From: Plantibacter flavus
Lineage (GTDB): Bacteria > Actinomycetota > Actinomycetes > Actinomycetales > Microbacteriaceae
Assembly: GCF_002024505.1 (NCBI RefSeq)
Contig: NZ_CP019402.1
Location: 930,001 to 994,000, forward strand
Direction of reading: 5' to 3'
DNA: 64,000 nt
The position numbers and the translations under genes are program-made. Positions 24,859-33,420 of this stretch are shown piece after piece (position 1 is the stretch's first letter; each line of letters begins with the position of its first letter). Under the pieces are notes generated by a model. That model was not told the origin of the DNA, did not search any database, and saw only the letters and a list, made by a program, of their open reading frames with translations.

Positions 24859-26853
24859 ATGAGCTGGAGCACCGAACCCGACTGGATCCCGGACGACGCG
24901 GACGCTCCCGACGACTTCGACGCCCCGCCGCCCGACGACGCGTATCTCGGCGGTGGCGTCGCCTGGGGGAGCGGTGCTGTCAACTCGGCTCCCGCCGCTC
25001 CGCCTGTGGTGGCGGTGCGTGCGGCAGGCCAGAAGTTCGCCACGGCGCAGGAGGCACTCCACACGGTCTTCGGGTACGACGCGTTCCGCGGTGAGCAGCA
25101 GCAGATCATCGAGCAGGTCGCCGGCGGCGGCGACGCGGTCGTCCTCATGCCGACGGGTGGGGGCAAGAGCCTCTGCTACCAGATCCCCGCCCTGCTCCGG
25201 CCGGGCACCGGCATCGTCGTCTCCCCACTGATCGCCCTCATGCAGGACCAGGTCGACGCCCTCCTCGCCGTCGGTGTCCGCGCCGCGTTCCTCAACTCGA
25301 CCCAGGATCCGGCTGAGCGCTCCCGGGTCGAACAGGCCTACCTCGCGGGCGAGCTCGACCTCCTCTACGTCGCGCCCGAGCGTTTGAGCTCCGAGGCGAC
25401 CCGGCGCTTCCTCGGCCAGGGCACCATCGCCCTGCTCGCGATCGACGAGGCGCACTGTGTGTCGCAGTGGGGGCACGACTTCCGTCCCGACTACCTCATG
25501 CTCGGCGAGCTCGCCGAACGCTGGCCCGACGTCCCGCGCATCGCACTCACGGCGACCGCGACCGAGGCGACGCACCAGGAGATCACGCAGCGGCTCCACC
25601 TCGGCGAGGCGAAGCACTTCGTCTCGAGCTTCGACCGCCCGAACATCCAGTACCGGATCGTCGGCAAGAACGAGGTCCGCAAGCAGCTCGTCGCGTTCGT
25701 GAAGGAGCAGCCGGCCGGCACCGCGGGGATCGTCTACTGCCTGAGTCGGAAGACGGTGGAGCAGACGGCACAGCTGCTGCGCGACAACGGGGTGGACGCC
25801 GTGGCGTACCACGCCGGACTCGACGCCTCCGTGCGTGCCGCGGCGCAGTCGCGCTTCCTCCGCGAGGACGGCGTCGTGGTGGTCGCGACCATCGCCTTCG
25901 GCATGGGGATCGACAAGCCGGACGTCCGCTTCGTCGCCCACGTCGACCTCCCGAAGAGCGTCGAAGGCTACTACCAGGAGACGGGCCGCGCGGGGCGAGA
26001 CGGCGAGCCGTCCATCGCTTGGCTCGCGTACGGTCTGCAGGACGTCGTCCAGCAGCGGCGCATGATCGCCGAGTCGCCGGGCGACCTCGCGCACCAGCGC
26101 AATCTCAGCGCCCACCTCGACGCGATGCTGGCCCTCTGCGAGACCGTCGACTGCCGCCGGGTCAACCTGCTGCGCTACTTCGGTCAGCCCTCCACGCCGT
26201 GCGGCAACTGCGACACCTGTCTCGAACCCCCGGTCACCTGGGACGGCACCGTGCCGGCGCAGAAGCTCCTCTCGACGATCGTGCGCCTGAAGCGCGAGCG
26301 CAACCAGTCCTTCGGTGCGGGGCAGATCATCGACATCCTCCGCGGCAAGCGCACCGACCGCGTCGCCCAGCAGCGGCACGACGAACTCGCGACCTTCGGC
26401 ATCGGCGAGGACCTCAGCGACCAGGAATGGCGCGGCGTCGTCCGTCAGCTGCTCGCACGCGACCTCCTGGCCACCGTCGGCGAGTACGGCACGCTCGGCC
26501 TCACCGAGGGGAGCGCCGAGGTGCTCGCGGGGAACCGGCCGGTCGCCATGCGTCGCGAGCCGGAACGCGCCGCCCGCTCCTCGTCGAGGTCGTCCTCCCG
26601 CTCGTCGAGCGCGAACGCCGAGCTCGAGCCCGCCGCGGCCGAGCTGTTCCAGGCCTTGCGTGCCTGGCGAGCCGGGGTGGCGAAGGAGCAGGGCGTCCCC
26701 GCCTACATCGTCTTCGGCGACGCGACTCTGCGGGAGGTCGCGACGGCGAAGCCCGACTCGCTCGGCGCGCTCGACGGCATCAGCGGCATCGGCGCGAAGA
26801 AGCTCGACGCCTACGGGCGAGCGCTCATCGAGGTCGTCGCCGCCAACGCCTGA
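24859..26853 (+). CDS. recQ: ATP-dependent DNA helicase RecQ
   Basis: 664 residues, preferred start ATG 24859. The Asp/Pro-rich N-terminus (1-50) is followed by superfamily 2 motifs: Walker A MPTGGGKS (98-104), DEAH with the aromatic-rich loop AIDEAHCVSQWGHDFRPDY near 196, and QETGRAGRDG. A zinc-binding RQC region follows (CRRVNLLRYFG, then CGNCDTC). A Ser-rich linker leads to a C-terminal HRDC domain (about 592-664, with FGDATLREVA and ISGIGAKKLDAYG). RecQ unwinds DNA 3' to 5' in recombination repair. A -10 TACGAT (24847-24852) ends 6 nt before the ATG, so it is probably leaderless. Confidence 0.95.
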   Translation: MSWSTEPDWIPDDADAPDDFDAPPPDDAYLGGGVAWGSGAVNSAPAAPPVVAVRAAGQKFATAQEALHTVFGYDAFRGEQQQIIEQVAGGGDAVVLMPTGGGKSLCYQIPALLRPGTGIVVSPLIALMQDQVDALLAVGVRAAFLNSTQDPAERSRVEQAYLAGELDLLYVAPERLSSEATRRFLGQGTIALLAIDEAHCVSQWGHDFRPDYLMLGELAERWPDVPRIALTATATEATHQEITQRLHLGEAKHFVSSFDRPNIQYRIVGKNEVRKQLVAFVKEQPAGTAGIVYCLSRKTVEQTAQLLRDNGVDAVAYHAGLDASVRAAAQSRFLREDGVVVVATIAFGMGIDKPDVRFVAHVDLPKSVEGYYQETGRAGRDGEPSIAWLAYGLQDVVQQRRMIAESPGDLAHQRNLSAHLDAMLALCETVDCRRVNLLRYFGQPSTPCGNCDTCLEPPVTWDGTVPAQKLLSTIVRLKRERNQSFGAGQIIDILRGKRTDRVAQQRHDELATFGIGEDLSDQEWRGVVRQLLARDLLATVGEYGTLGLTEGSAEVLAGNRPVAMRREPERAARSSSRSSSRSSSANAELEPAAAELFQALRAWRAGVAKEQGVPAYIVFGDATLREVATAKPDSLGALDGISGIGAKKLDAYGRALIEVVAANA

Positions 26854-26990
26854 CGCCGCTCCTGAGAGCCAGCTGCGACAGCTGTGGGGGAGGACCAAGT
26901 CGATCGACGACGATCGGGCGGGCCCTTGTCCACATCCCACAGGCGCTTTCACCCATCGTTATGACAGTCCTACCATTGTGGGAGGTTTTC

Positions 26991-29096
26991 ATGGGTGAAA
27001 GGCAGGACAGAGCGATGGTCGACACAGCGATCCGGACGAGCGTCAGCGGGAGCACGGCAGCGACGGTCGAGGTGGCGCCGTCCGACGCGCGGATCGACGT
27101 CCCGGCGCTGGCGCACCAGCTGCTCGGCACCTGGCCTGAGGCCCGTCTCGCGTCCCGGGCGCTCGCCGCCAAGCCGGAGATGCAGCGCATCGAGGGCCAG
27201 TCGATGGACGACCATCGCGACCGCGTCTTCCACCAGCTCAAGCTCCTCGTCGAGAACGGTCAGGTGCACAAGGCGTTCCCGAAGCGCCTCGGCGGCGCCG
27301 ACGACCACGGCGGCAACATCGCCGGGTTCGAGGAGCTCGTCCTCGCCGACCCGTCCCTCCAGATCAAGTCCGGTGTGCAGTGGGGGCTCTTCGGTGCGGC
27401 GATCCTGCACCTGGGCACCGAGCCGCACCACGACGCGTTCCTGCCCGGCGCGATGAACCTCGACGTCCCCGGCGCCTTCGCGATGACGGAGTCCGGTCAC
27501 GGCTCCGACGTCGCCTCGATCGCGACCACCGCGACGTACGACCCGGAGACCCAGGAGTTCGTCATCGACACCCCGTTCCGCGCGGCGTGGAAGGACTACC
27601 TCGGCAACGCAGCGGTCCACGGGAAGGCGGCGACGCTGTTCGCGCAGCTCATCACGAAGGGCGTGAACCACGGTGTGCACTGCTTCTACGTGCCGATCCG
27701 CGACGACGAGGGTGCGTTCCTCCCCGGGATCGGCGGCGAGGACGACGGTCTGAAGGGCGGGCTCAACGGCATCGACAACGGCCGGCTCCACTTCACCGGC
27801 GTGCGCGTGCCGCGCACCAACCTCCTCAACCGCTACGGCGACGTCGCCGAGGACGGCACCTACTCCTCGCCGATCAAGAGCCCCGGGCGTCGCTTCTTCA
27901 CCATGCTCGGGACGCTCGTCCAGGGCCGGGTGTCCCTCGACGGGGCCGCCACGTCGGCCTCCGCGCTCGCCCTCCAGATCGCGATCACCTACGGCAGTGA
28001 GCGTCGGCAGTTCAACGCGGGCAGCGACACCCAGGAAGAGGTCATCCTCGACTACCAGCGCCACCAGCGTCGGCTCCTGCCGCGCCTTGCGACGACGTAC
28101 GCGCAGATCTTCGCCCACGACCGACTGCTCGTGAAGTTCGACGAGGTGTTCAGCGGCAAGGCCGACTCGGACGACGACCGTCAAGACCTCGAGACGCTCG
28201 CGGCGGCCCTCAAGCCGCTGTCGACCTGGCACGCGCTCGACACGCTCCAGGAGGCGCGCGAGGCATGCGGTGGCAACGGCTTCCTCGCGGAGAACCGCCT
28301 CACCGGCCTGCGCGCCGACCTCGACGTCTACGCGACGTTCGAGGGCGACAACAACGTGCTGCTGCAGCTCGTCGCCAAGCGACTCCTCACCGACTACAGC
28401 CGGAAGTTCGCGAAGGTCGACGCCGGTGCGCTCGCCCGCTACGTCGTCGAGCAGGCGACCGACCGCGCCGTCCACAGCAGCGGACTCCGGAGCCTTGCGC
28501 AGACCGTGAAGGACTTCGGGTCCACCGCACGCTCGGTGAGCCAGCTGCGCGACACGAACGTCCAACGCGAGCTGCTGACCGAGCGCGTCGAGTCGATGAT
28601 CGCCGAGGTCGCGACCAAGCTGCGCGGCGCGAACAAGCTCTCGAAGCAGGCCGCGTCCGACCTGTTCAATGCACACCAGAACGAGCTCATCGAGGCGGCG
28701 CGCGCCCATGGCGAGCTCCTGCAGTGGGAGGCGTTCACCGAGGGTGTCGAGCAGATCCAGGATCCCGGGACGAAGCAGGTACTGACCTGGGTGCACGACC
28801 TCTTCGGGCTCTCGCTCATCGAGAAGCACCTCGCCTGGTACCTCATCCACGGGCGCCTCTCGCCGCAGCGCGGCCAGGCCGTCAGCGCCTACGTCGACCG
28901 CCTCATCTCCCGGCTGCGTCCGCACGCCCTCGATCTCGTCGAGGCGTTCGGCTTCGCGCCCGAGCACGTGCGGGCACCCATTGCGACGGGCCAGGAGGCG
29001 CAGCGTCAGCAGGAGGCCGCCGACTACTTCGCCGCCCTCCGCGCCTCGGGCGACGCGCCCGTCGACGAGAAGACGCTCACGAAGAAGCAGCGCTGA
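26991..29096 (+). CDS. acyl-CoA oxidase/acyl-CoA dehydrogenase family protein
   Basis: 701 residues from ATG 26991 with GGGAGG 5 nt upstream. The N-terminal all-alpha region contains FPKRLGGADDHGGN; the middle beta-domain contains the FAD-contacting FAMTESGHGSDVASI. A C-terminal extension of about 190 residues distinguishes acyl-CoA oxidases from ordinary 380-residue dehydrogenases. The expected catalytic Glu is in YATFEGDNNVLLQL. It should oxidise acyl-CoA esters to 2-enoyl-CoA, passing electrons to oxygen (oxidase) or an acceptor; chain-length preference is unknown. There are no other beta-oxidation genes adjacent. Confidence 0.9.
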   Translation: MGERQDRAMVDTAIRTSVSGSTAATVEVAPSDARIDVPALAHQLLGTWPEARLASRALAAKPEMQRIEGQSMDDHRDRVFHQLKLLVENGQVHKAFPKRLGGADDHGGNIAGFEELVLADPSLQIKSGVQWGLFGAAILHLGTEPHHDAFLPGAMNLDVPGAFAMTESGHGSDVASIATTATYDPETQEFVIDTPFRAAWKDYLGNAAVHGKAATLFAQLITKGVNHGVHCFYVPIRDDEGAFLPGIGGEDDGLKGGLNGIDNGRLHFTGVRVPRTNLLNRYGDVAEDGTYSSPIKSPGRRFFTMLGTLVQGRVSLDGAATSASALALQIAITYGSERRQFNAGSDTQEEVILDYQRHQRRLLPRLATTYAQIFAHDRLLVKFDEVFSGKADSDDDRQDLETLAAALKPLSTWHALDTLQEAREACGGNGFLAENRLTGLRADLDVYATFEGDNNVLLQLVAKRLLTDYSRKFAKVDAGALARYVVEQATDRAVHSSGLRSLAQTVKDFGSTARSVSQLRDTNVQRELLTERVESMIAEVATKLRGANKLSKQAASDLFNAHQNELIEAARAHGELLQWEAFTEGVEQIQDPGTKQVLTWVHDLFGLSLIEKHLAWYLIHGRLSPQRGQAVSAYVDRLISRLRPHALDLVEAFGFAPEHVRAPIATGQEAQRQQEAADYFAALRASGDAPVDEKTLTKKQR

Positions 29097-29115
29097 CCGC
29101 AGCCGGCTGACGGGA

Positions 29116-29156
29116 GGCAGATCGTCGTCGGCGCAAGGGTCCGGCGACGATATGCC
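29116..29156 (+). terminator. stem-loop downstream of the acyl-CoA oxidase gene
   Basis: GGCA...ATCGTCG and CGACGAT...TGCC pair, with CGG/CCG continuing the stem, 20-60 nt after the stop. No T tract follows. Confidence 0.55.
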
Positions 29157-29186
29157 TCACCTCGCGCTGCGCGGTAGGGTGCCGAC

Positions 29187-30074
29187 ATGACGTTCAACGA
29201 CAACGCCGACATCAGCGGGAACAAGGTCAAGCGACGGGGCCGCACGACCGGCATCGCCGTCGGTGGCGGCGCGGTCGGCGTCATCGTGATCGCCCTCATC
29301 TCGCAGTTCCTCGGGGTCGACGTGTCGGGCATCCTCGGTGGCGCGGGTGTCGGCGGGGGCCAGCAGGAGGAGACCCAGCTCTCCGACGAGTGCCAGACGG
29401 GCGCCGACGCGAACGCGAGCGTCGACTGCCGCATGGGTGGTGCTTACTCGTCGCTCGACGCCTACTGGGCCGAGGAGCTGCCCGCGCTCGGTGCCGACTA
29501 CACCTCGCCGGCCGATTTCATCATCTTCGATCAGCAGACGAACACGGGTTGCGGGGCCGCCACGAGCGCCACCGGCCCGTTCTACTGCCCTCCGGATCAG
29601 ACCATCTACATCGACACCAGCTTCTACGCTGAACTGCGCGACCGCTTCGGGGCGTCGGGCGGACCGCTCGCCGAGATGTACGTCGTCGCCCACGAGTGGG
29701 GGCACCACATCCAGGCGCTCGCCGGCATCATGGACCGCGCCGATCGCAGCGGTACCGGGCCCGCCTCCGACTCCGTACGGATCGAGGTCCAGGCCGACTG
29801 CTTCGCCGGTGCCTGGGTCGCCGCGGCGTCGGACACGGAGGACGCGAAGGGGGTCGCCTTCCTGAAGCCCGTGACCCAGCAGGAGATCGACGACGCGCTG
29901 AGCGCCGCGGCGGCCGTCGGTGACGACCGCATCCAGGAGGCCGCGACCGGCCAGGTGAACCCCGAGGCCTGGACCCACGGCTCCGCCGAGCAGCGTCAGC
30001 GCTGGTTCATGACCGGGTACCAGTCCGGTCCGTCCGCCTGCGACACCTTCTCGGTGTCCGCCGACCAGCTCTAG
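29187..30074 (+). CDS. neutral zinc metallopeptidase (YpfJ family)
   Basis: 295 residues. A short basic N-terminus precedes a single transmembrane helix (TGIAVGGGAVGVIVIALISQFLG), a Gly-rich linker and an extracytoplasmic peptidase domain. The zinc motif is AHEWGHH (His169, Glu170, His173), and a downstream RIEVQADCFAGAWV supplies the third ligand Glu. Paired cysteines (C in SDEC, VDC, NTGC, YCP) suggest disulfides. Substrates of this family are not established. TAGGGT (29175-29180) stands 6 nt before the ATG, suggesting a leaderless transcript. Confidence 0.92.
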   Translation: MTFNDNADISGNKVKRRGRTTGIAVGGGAVGVIVIALISQFLGVDVSGILGGAGVGGGQQEETQLSDECQTGADANASVDCRMGGAYSSLDAYWAEELPALGADYTSPADFIIFDQQTNTGCGAATSATGPFYCPPDQTIYIDTSFYAELRDRFGASGGPLAEMYVVAHEWGHHIQALAGIMDRADRSGTGPASDSVRIEVQADCFAGAWVAAASDTEDAKGVAFLKPVTQQEIDDALSAAAAVGDDRIQEAATGQVNPEAWTHGSAEQRQRWFMTGYQSGPSACDTFSVSADQL

Positions 30075-30141
30075 CCCGCGAGGGGTCCCGAATGGTCGGT
30101 TCAGCGCGTGCCGAGGGGACCATTCGGGACCCCTCGCGAGC
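30074..30141. repeat. long inverted repeat (24-bp arms, one mismatch)
   Basis: The arms at 30074-30097 and 30118-30141 (core GAGGGGTCCCGAATGGTC and complement) are separated by 20 nt. The left arm begins at the last base of the metallopeptidase stop codon. It is compatible with a terminator, but it also resembles the other long intergenic inverted repeats at 7936 and 14421. Confidence 0.85.
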
Positions 30142-30207
30142 TGTGGGGCGATGGGTGCGGCATGCTAGGTGAGACACATGTCGTGAACGCAGGAGGAAGT
30201 GGACCGC

Positions 30208-31167
30208 ATGGCTGAGCTGTATCCCGAGATCGAGCCGTACGAGACCGGCATGCTCGACGTCGGCGACGGGCAGTCGCTGTACTGGGAGACCTCCGGCAAC
30301 CCCGACGGCAAGCCCGTCGTGTTCCTCCACGGTGGCCCTGGCGGCGCGACGAGTCCCGTCCACCGTCGGCTCTTCGACCCGAAGCGCTACCGCATCGTCC
30401 TCGTCGACCAGCGCGGCTGCGGCAGGAGCACGCCGCACGCGAGCGACCCGGCGGCCGACCTGTCGACGAACACGACCTGGCACCTCGTCGCCGACCTCGA
30501 GGTCCTCCGCAAGGCGCTGAAGATCAAGCGCTGGATGGTGTTCGGCGGGTCCTGGGGGTCGACGCTCGCGCTCGCCTACGCCCAGAAGCACACGAAGCGC
30601 GTCACCGAGCTCGTGCTCCGCGGCATCTTCACCCTGCGCGACGCCGAGCTCGACTGGTTCTACGAGGGTGGTGCCTCCGCGGTCTTCCCCGACCTGTGGG
30701 AGGGCTACCTCGAGCCGATCCCGGTCGGCGAGCGCCGCCACCTCATCGAGGCCTACCACCGGCGGCTGTTCGACGAGGACCCGGCCGTCCACGGGCCGGC
30801 GGCCGTCGCTTGGTCGCGGTGGGAGTCGTCGACGATCACGCTGCTCCCGCAGGCGGAGACCGTCGCGCGCTTCACCGACCCGCACTTCGCGGTGGCGTTC
30901 GCGCGCATCGAGAACCACTTCTTCACGAACAAAGGCTGGTTCGAACCTGAGCAGCTCATCCGGGACGCAGGCAAGCTCGCCGGAGTCCCCGGTGTGATCG
31001 TCCAGGGCCGCTACGACATGTGCACGCCGGTCTTCACCGCGTGGGACCTGCACCGGGCGTGGCCGGAGGCGGACTTCTCGATCATCCCCGACGCGGGGCA
31101 CGCCTTCGACGAGCCGGGCATCCTGTCGGCGCTCATCGACGCGACGGACCGGTTCGCGAAGGACTGA
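30208..31167 (+). CDS. pip: proline iminopeptidase
   Basis: 319 residues from ATG 30208, preceded by AGGAGG. This alpha/beta hydrolase removes N-terminal proline from peptides. The oxyanion-side motif LHGGPGGATSP, the acid-base pair region DQRGCGRSTPHA, and the nucleophile motif FGGSWGSTLAL are diagnostic of the S33 family. The C-terminal RYDMCTPVFTAWDLH and DAGHAFDEPGI supply Asp and His. Its length matches the family (about 315). An in-frame GTG at 30199 is too close to the ribosome site. It is cytoplasmic with no operon partner. Confidence 0.95.
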   Translation: MAELYPEIEPYETGMLDVGDGQSLYWETSGNPDGKPVVFLHGGPGGATSPVHRRLFDPKRYRIVLVDQRGCGRSTPHASDPAADLSTNTTWHLVADLEVLRKALKIKRWMVFGGSWGSTLALAYAQKHTKRVTELVLRGIFTLRDAELDWFYEGGASAVFPDLWEGYLEPIPVGERRHLIEAYHRRLFDEDPAVHGPAAVAWSRWESSTITLLPQAETVARFTDPHFAVAFARIENHFFTNKGWFEPEQLIRDAGKLAGVPGVIVQGRYDMCTPVFTAWDLHRAWPEADFSIIPDAGHAFDEPGILSALIDATDRFAKD

Positions 31168-31190
31168 GGGGCTGTTCCGGTCGCTGATGA

Positions 31191-31214
31191 CGCCCTTCGA
31201 CAGGCTCAGGGACC
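31191..31214 (-). repeat. dispersed palindromic repeat, copy 3
   Basis: Reverse-complement copy (CCCTTCGACAGGCTCAGGG core) between the convergent proline iminopeptidase and deacetylase genes. Confidence 0.85.
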
Positions 31215-31254
31215 GGCGGCGGCTCAGGGGCTGGGGAGCCGGAGCCGCTGGCGG

Positions 31255-31977
31255 CTATTCCGTGAAGCGGGCCCGGCGGACGGCCTTGCCCTCGCGCAGC
31301 GCTTCGCCGAGCGAGCGGCCGACGAGACCCTCGCGGGCGAACCCGCTCAGCAGCTCGGCTGCGAGCGCACCGCGGTCGACCTCGGGTTCCGGGCCGTCGT
31401 CGACGCCGTCGGCCGGGCCGGCGAATCCGTCGTGGGCGAGCAGGATCGAGCCCTGGTGGCAGTGCCGGACGGCGTGGGCGACGCGCTCGTGCTCGCCGAC
31501 GTCCTTGACGTCCCAGGCGGTCGCGGTCCACAGCACGGTCTGCAGGCCGGCTCGTTTGACGGCCTGCCACGTCTCGATGCTCTGCGCGCCGTAGGGCGGC
31601 CGGAACCACTCGATCGGCTGGCCGCTCAGCTGCTCGAGCTCCTGTTTGGCGGCGAGGGTGCGCCGGTAGGCGACCTCTTCGGAGAAGTCGGTGAGGCGAA
31701 CGTGGTCGTCGCCGTGCAGCGCGAGTTCATGCCCACCGGCGACGATGCGTTCGAGGAGCTCCGGGTACTTCCGCGCGCGGCCGACGAGGACGAAGAACGT
31801 CGCGGTCGCTCCGGCCTCGGCGAGGGCGTCGAGGACCCCCGGCGTCCCGTCGGGACTCGGGCCGTCGCCGTACGTGATGACGACCGTGCGCTCGTCGGTC
31901 GCGACGCCGACGATCGAACCGTGGACGGGCAGCGAGCCGGTGAGCCGGGCGAGCAACGCCTGCCGAGCCTTCGTCAT
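31255..31977 (-). CDS. NodB-type polysaccharide deacetylase paralog lacking the catalytic Asp
   Basis: 240 residues, aligning end to end with the deacetylase at 32698-33420. Motif 1 of this family (TFDDGP) normally begins with the catalytic-base Asp and then the metal-binding Asp. Here it reads TYGDGP (35-40), so residue 37 is Gly and only Asp38 remains. The two metal-binding histidines (His88, His92 in LHGDDH), the WFRPPYGAQ motif and the LLAHD motif are intact, so metal and sugar might still be bound. There is no signal peptide. It is either a non-catalytic partner of its twin or an altered enzyme. It is the last gene of the minus-strand glycosyltransferase run. Confidence 0.85.
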   Translation of the reverse strand: MTKARQALLARLTGSLPVHGSIVGVATDERTVVITYGDGPSPDGTPGVLDALAEAGATATFFVLVGRARKYPELLERIVAGGHELALHGDDHVRLTDFSEEVAYRRTLAAKQELEQLSGQPIEWFRPPYGAQSIETWQAVKRAGLQTVLWTATAWDVKDVGEHERVAHAVRHCHQGSILLAHDGFAGPADGVDDGPEPEVDRGALAAELLSGFAREGLVGRSLGEALREGKAVRRARFTE

Positions 31978-32078
31978 GTGTCCACCGCCCTGTGAGTCGA
32001 TCCGTCCAACAGTACCTCGCTGTCGTGGCGAACGGGAGCGTGGCCGCGGCGGCGGAACGGGCGCGGGGAGGGCGGGTG

Positions 32079-32549
32079 TCAGGCCTGGACGAGCGTCGTG
32101 TCGAGCTCGCGCTGCTCCTCGAGCTGGGCGAGGGCACGGCGGAGCGCCGTACTCGAGGTGCTCATCGTGTACGGGAAGTAGACGACCTCGACGCCGACCT
32201 TGGCGAACTCCGCTTCGAGCCGGAGGCCCTCGGCGGTCCCGCGCCAGTCGTCGCCCTTGAAGAAGATGTCGAACCGGAGCGCGTCCCAGGCCTGGAGCTT
32301 GTCGTCCCAGGTCTCCTCGACGGCCTCGTCGACGAAGCCGATGTGGCGGACGATCTCGAGACGCTCCGTCAGCGGGACGACGGGCTCGATGCGCTTGCGG
32401 GTGCGGAGCAGCTCATCCGAGACGACTCCGGCGATGAGGTAGTCGCACGCGCTCTTGGCGTGGCGAAGGATGTTCAGGTGACCGACGTGGAAGAGGTCGA
32501 AGGCCCCTGCGGCGTAGCCGACGCGTCCGACGGTGCTTCGATCGGTCAT
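32079..32549 (-). CDS. TagD-like adenylyltransferase/cytidylyltransferase family protein
   Basis: 156 residues. The nucleotidyltransferase signature GAFDLFHVGHLNIL places the HxGH phosphate-binding histidines at 21 and 24. VSDELLRTRKR and the C-terminal STSSTALRRAL resemble glycerol-3-phosphate cytidylyltransferases and related enzymes. The likely reaction joins CTP and an alcohol phosphate to give a CDP-alcohol. Placed among surface polysaccharide genes, it may supply the CDP-alcohol phosphotransferase at 54128. That link is inference. The start is ATG 32549 with a GGGGG run upstream; the longer frame is shadow. Confidence 0.8.
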   Translation of the reverse strand: MTDRSTVGRVGYAAGAFDLFHVGHLNILRHAKSACDYLIAGVVSDELLRTRKRIEPVVPLTERLEIVRHIGFVDEAVEETWDDKLQAWDALRFDIFFKGDDWRGTAEGLRLEAEFAKVGVEVVYFPYTMSTSSTALRRALAQLEEQRELDTTLVQA

Positions 32550-32669
32550 GCTGTCGCCCCCTGGCGTGCTCGTGTGGTGTGCGCACGGAGCCGGCTGGAT
32601 CGACTCCGGTGCTCGGCGCGTCCATCGGGCCACTTGCGAGCCTATGAGGGGCATCACGGCTTGCCGAGT

Positions 32670-32683
32670 CCACTTTCGAGTGG
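32670..32683 (-). terminator. small UUCG-type hairpin after the second deacetylase
   Basis: CCACT-TTCG-AGTGG forms a compact tetraloop hairpin, 15-28 nt after the stop at 32698. Without a T tract it may only attenuate transcription into the TagD-like gene. Confidence 0.45.
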
Positions 32684-32697
32684 CACCCGGACAGGGC

Positions 32698-33420
32698 TCA
32701 GGACGAGAAGACGGCGCTCTTGACCGGTCGACCGTGCTCGAGCGCATCGGCGAGCGACCGACCGACCCAGCCTCGCGCCCGGAACTCGGCGAGCAGGGTC
32801 GCGGTGAGCGCCCCGCGGTCGACCTCGGGCTCGGCTCCGTCGTCGACACCGTCGGCCGGTCCGGCGAAGGCGTCGTGCGCCAGCAGGATCGTCCCCGGGC
32901 GGCAGTCGGCCAGGGCGTGGGCGACGCGCTCCTCGGCGGCGACGGCGCGCGCATCCCAGGTGGTCGCCGACCAGAGCACGGATTCGAGGTCGGCCCGGCG
33001 GATGGCACGCCAGGTCGCGAGATGCTGAGCCCCGTACGGTGGCCGGAACCATCGGACGGGCGTACCGGCGAGGTCCTCGAGCTCGTGCTTCGCGTCGACG
33101 GTGCGCCGGGTGACCTGCTCAGCTGTGAACGCCGTGAGACGCCGGTGGTCGACACCGTGCAGGGCGATCTCGTGCCCCTCCGCGGTGATCCGCGGGATGA
33201 GCTCCGGGTGACGGCGAGCGCTGCTCAGCAGGACGAAGAACGTGGCGGTCGCCCCGGCGTCGGCGAGGGATCGGAGGACGCCGTCCGTACCGACCGGGTG
33301 CGGCCCGTCGTCGTAGGTCAACACGACGGTGGGGGTCGAGGTCTCGACCTCGACGATCGAGCCCAGGGCCGGTAGCGACCGCTTCACGCGATCCTTGAGC
33401 CGTGATCCGAGACCGCTCAT
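32698..33420 (-). CDS. NodB-type polysaccharide deacetylase, intact catalytic site
   Basis: 240 residues. Motif 1 is canonical, TYDDGP with Asp37 and Asp38. Metal-binding His88 and His92 lie in LHGVDH, followed by WFRPPYGAQ and ILLAHD. It should remove acetyl groups from amino sugars, but no signal peptide or membrane helix is visible, so it probably acts on cytoplasmic lipid-linked intermediates or nucleotide sugars. The start overlaps the stop of the GT2 gene (ATGA), indicating translational coupling. Its paralog at 31255 has lost Asp37. Confidence 0.9.
   Translation of the reverse strand: MSGLGSRLKDRVKRSLPALGSIVEVETSTPTVVLTYDDGPHPVGTDGVLRSLADAGATATFFVLLSSARRHPELIPRITAEGHEIALHGVDHRRLTAFTAEQVTRRTVDAKHELEDLAGTPVRWFRPPYGAQHLATWRAIRRADLESVLWSATTWDARAVAAEERVAHALADCRPGTILLAHDAFAGPADGVDDGAEPEVDRGALTATLLAEFRARGWVGRSLADALEHGRPVKSAVFSS

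Noticed and set aside
24781..28967. Long minus-strand frames opposite recQ and the acyl-CoA oxidase gene
   Set aside because: Both lie antisense to clearly recognisable genes and lack their own family motifs.
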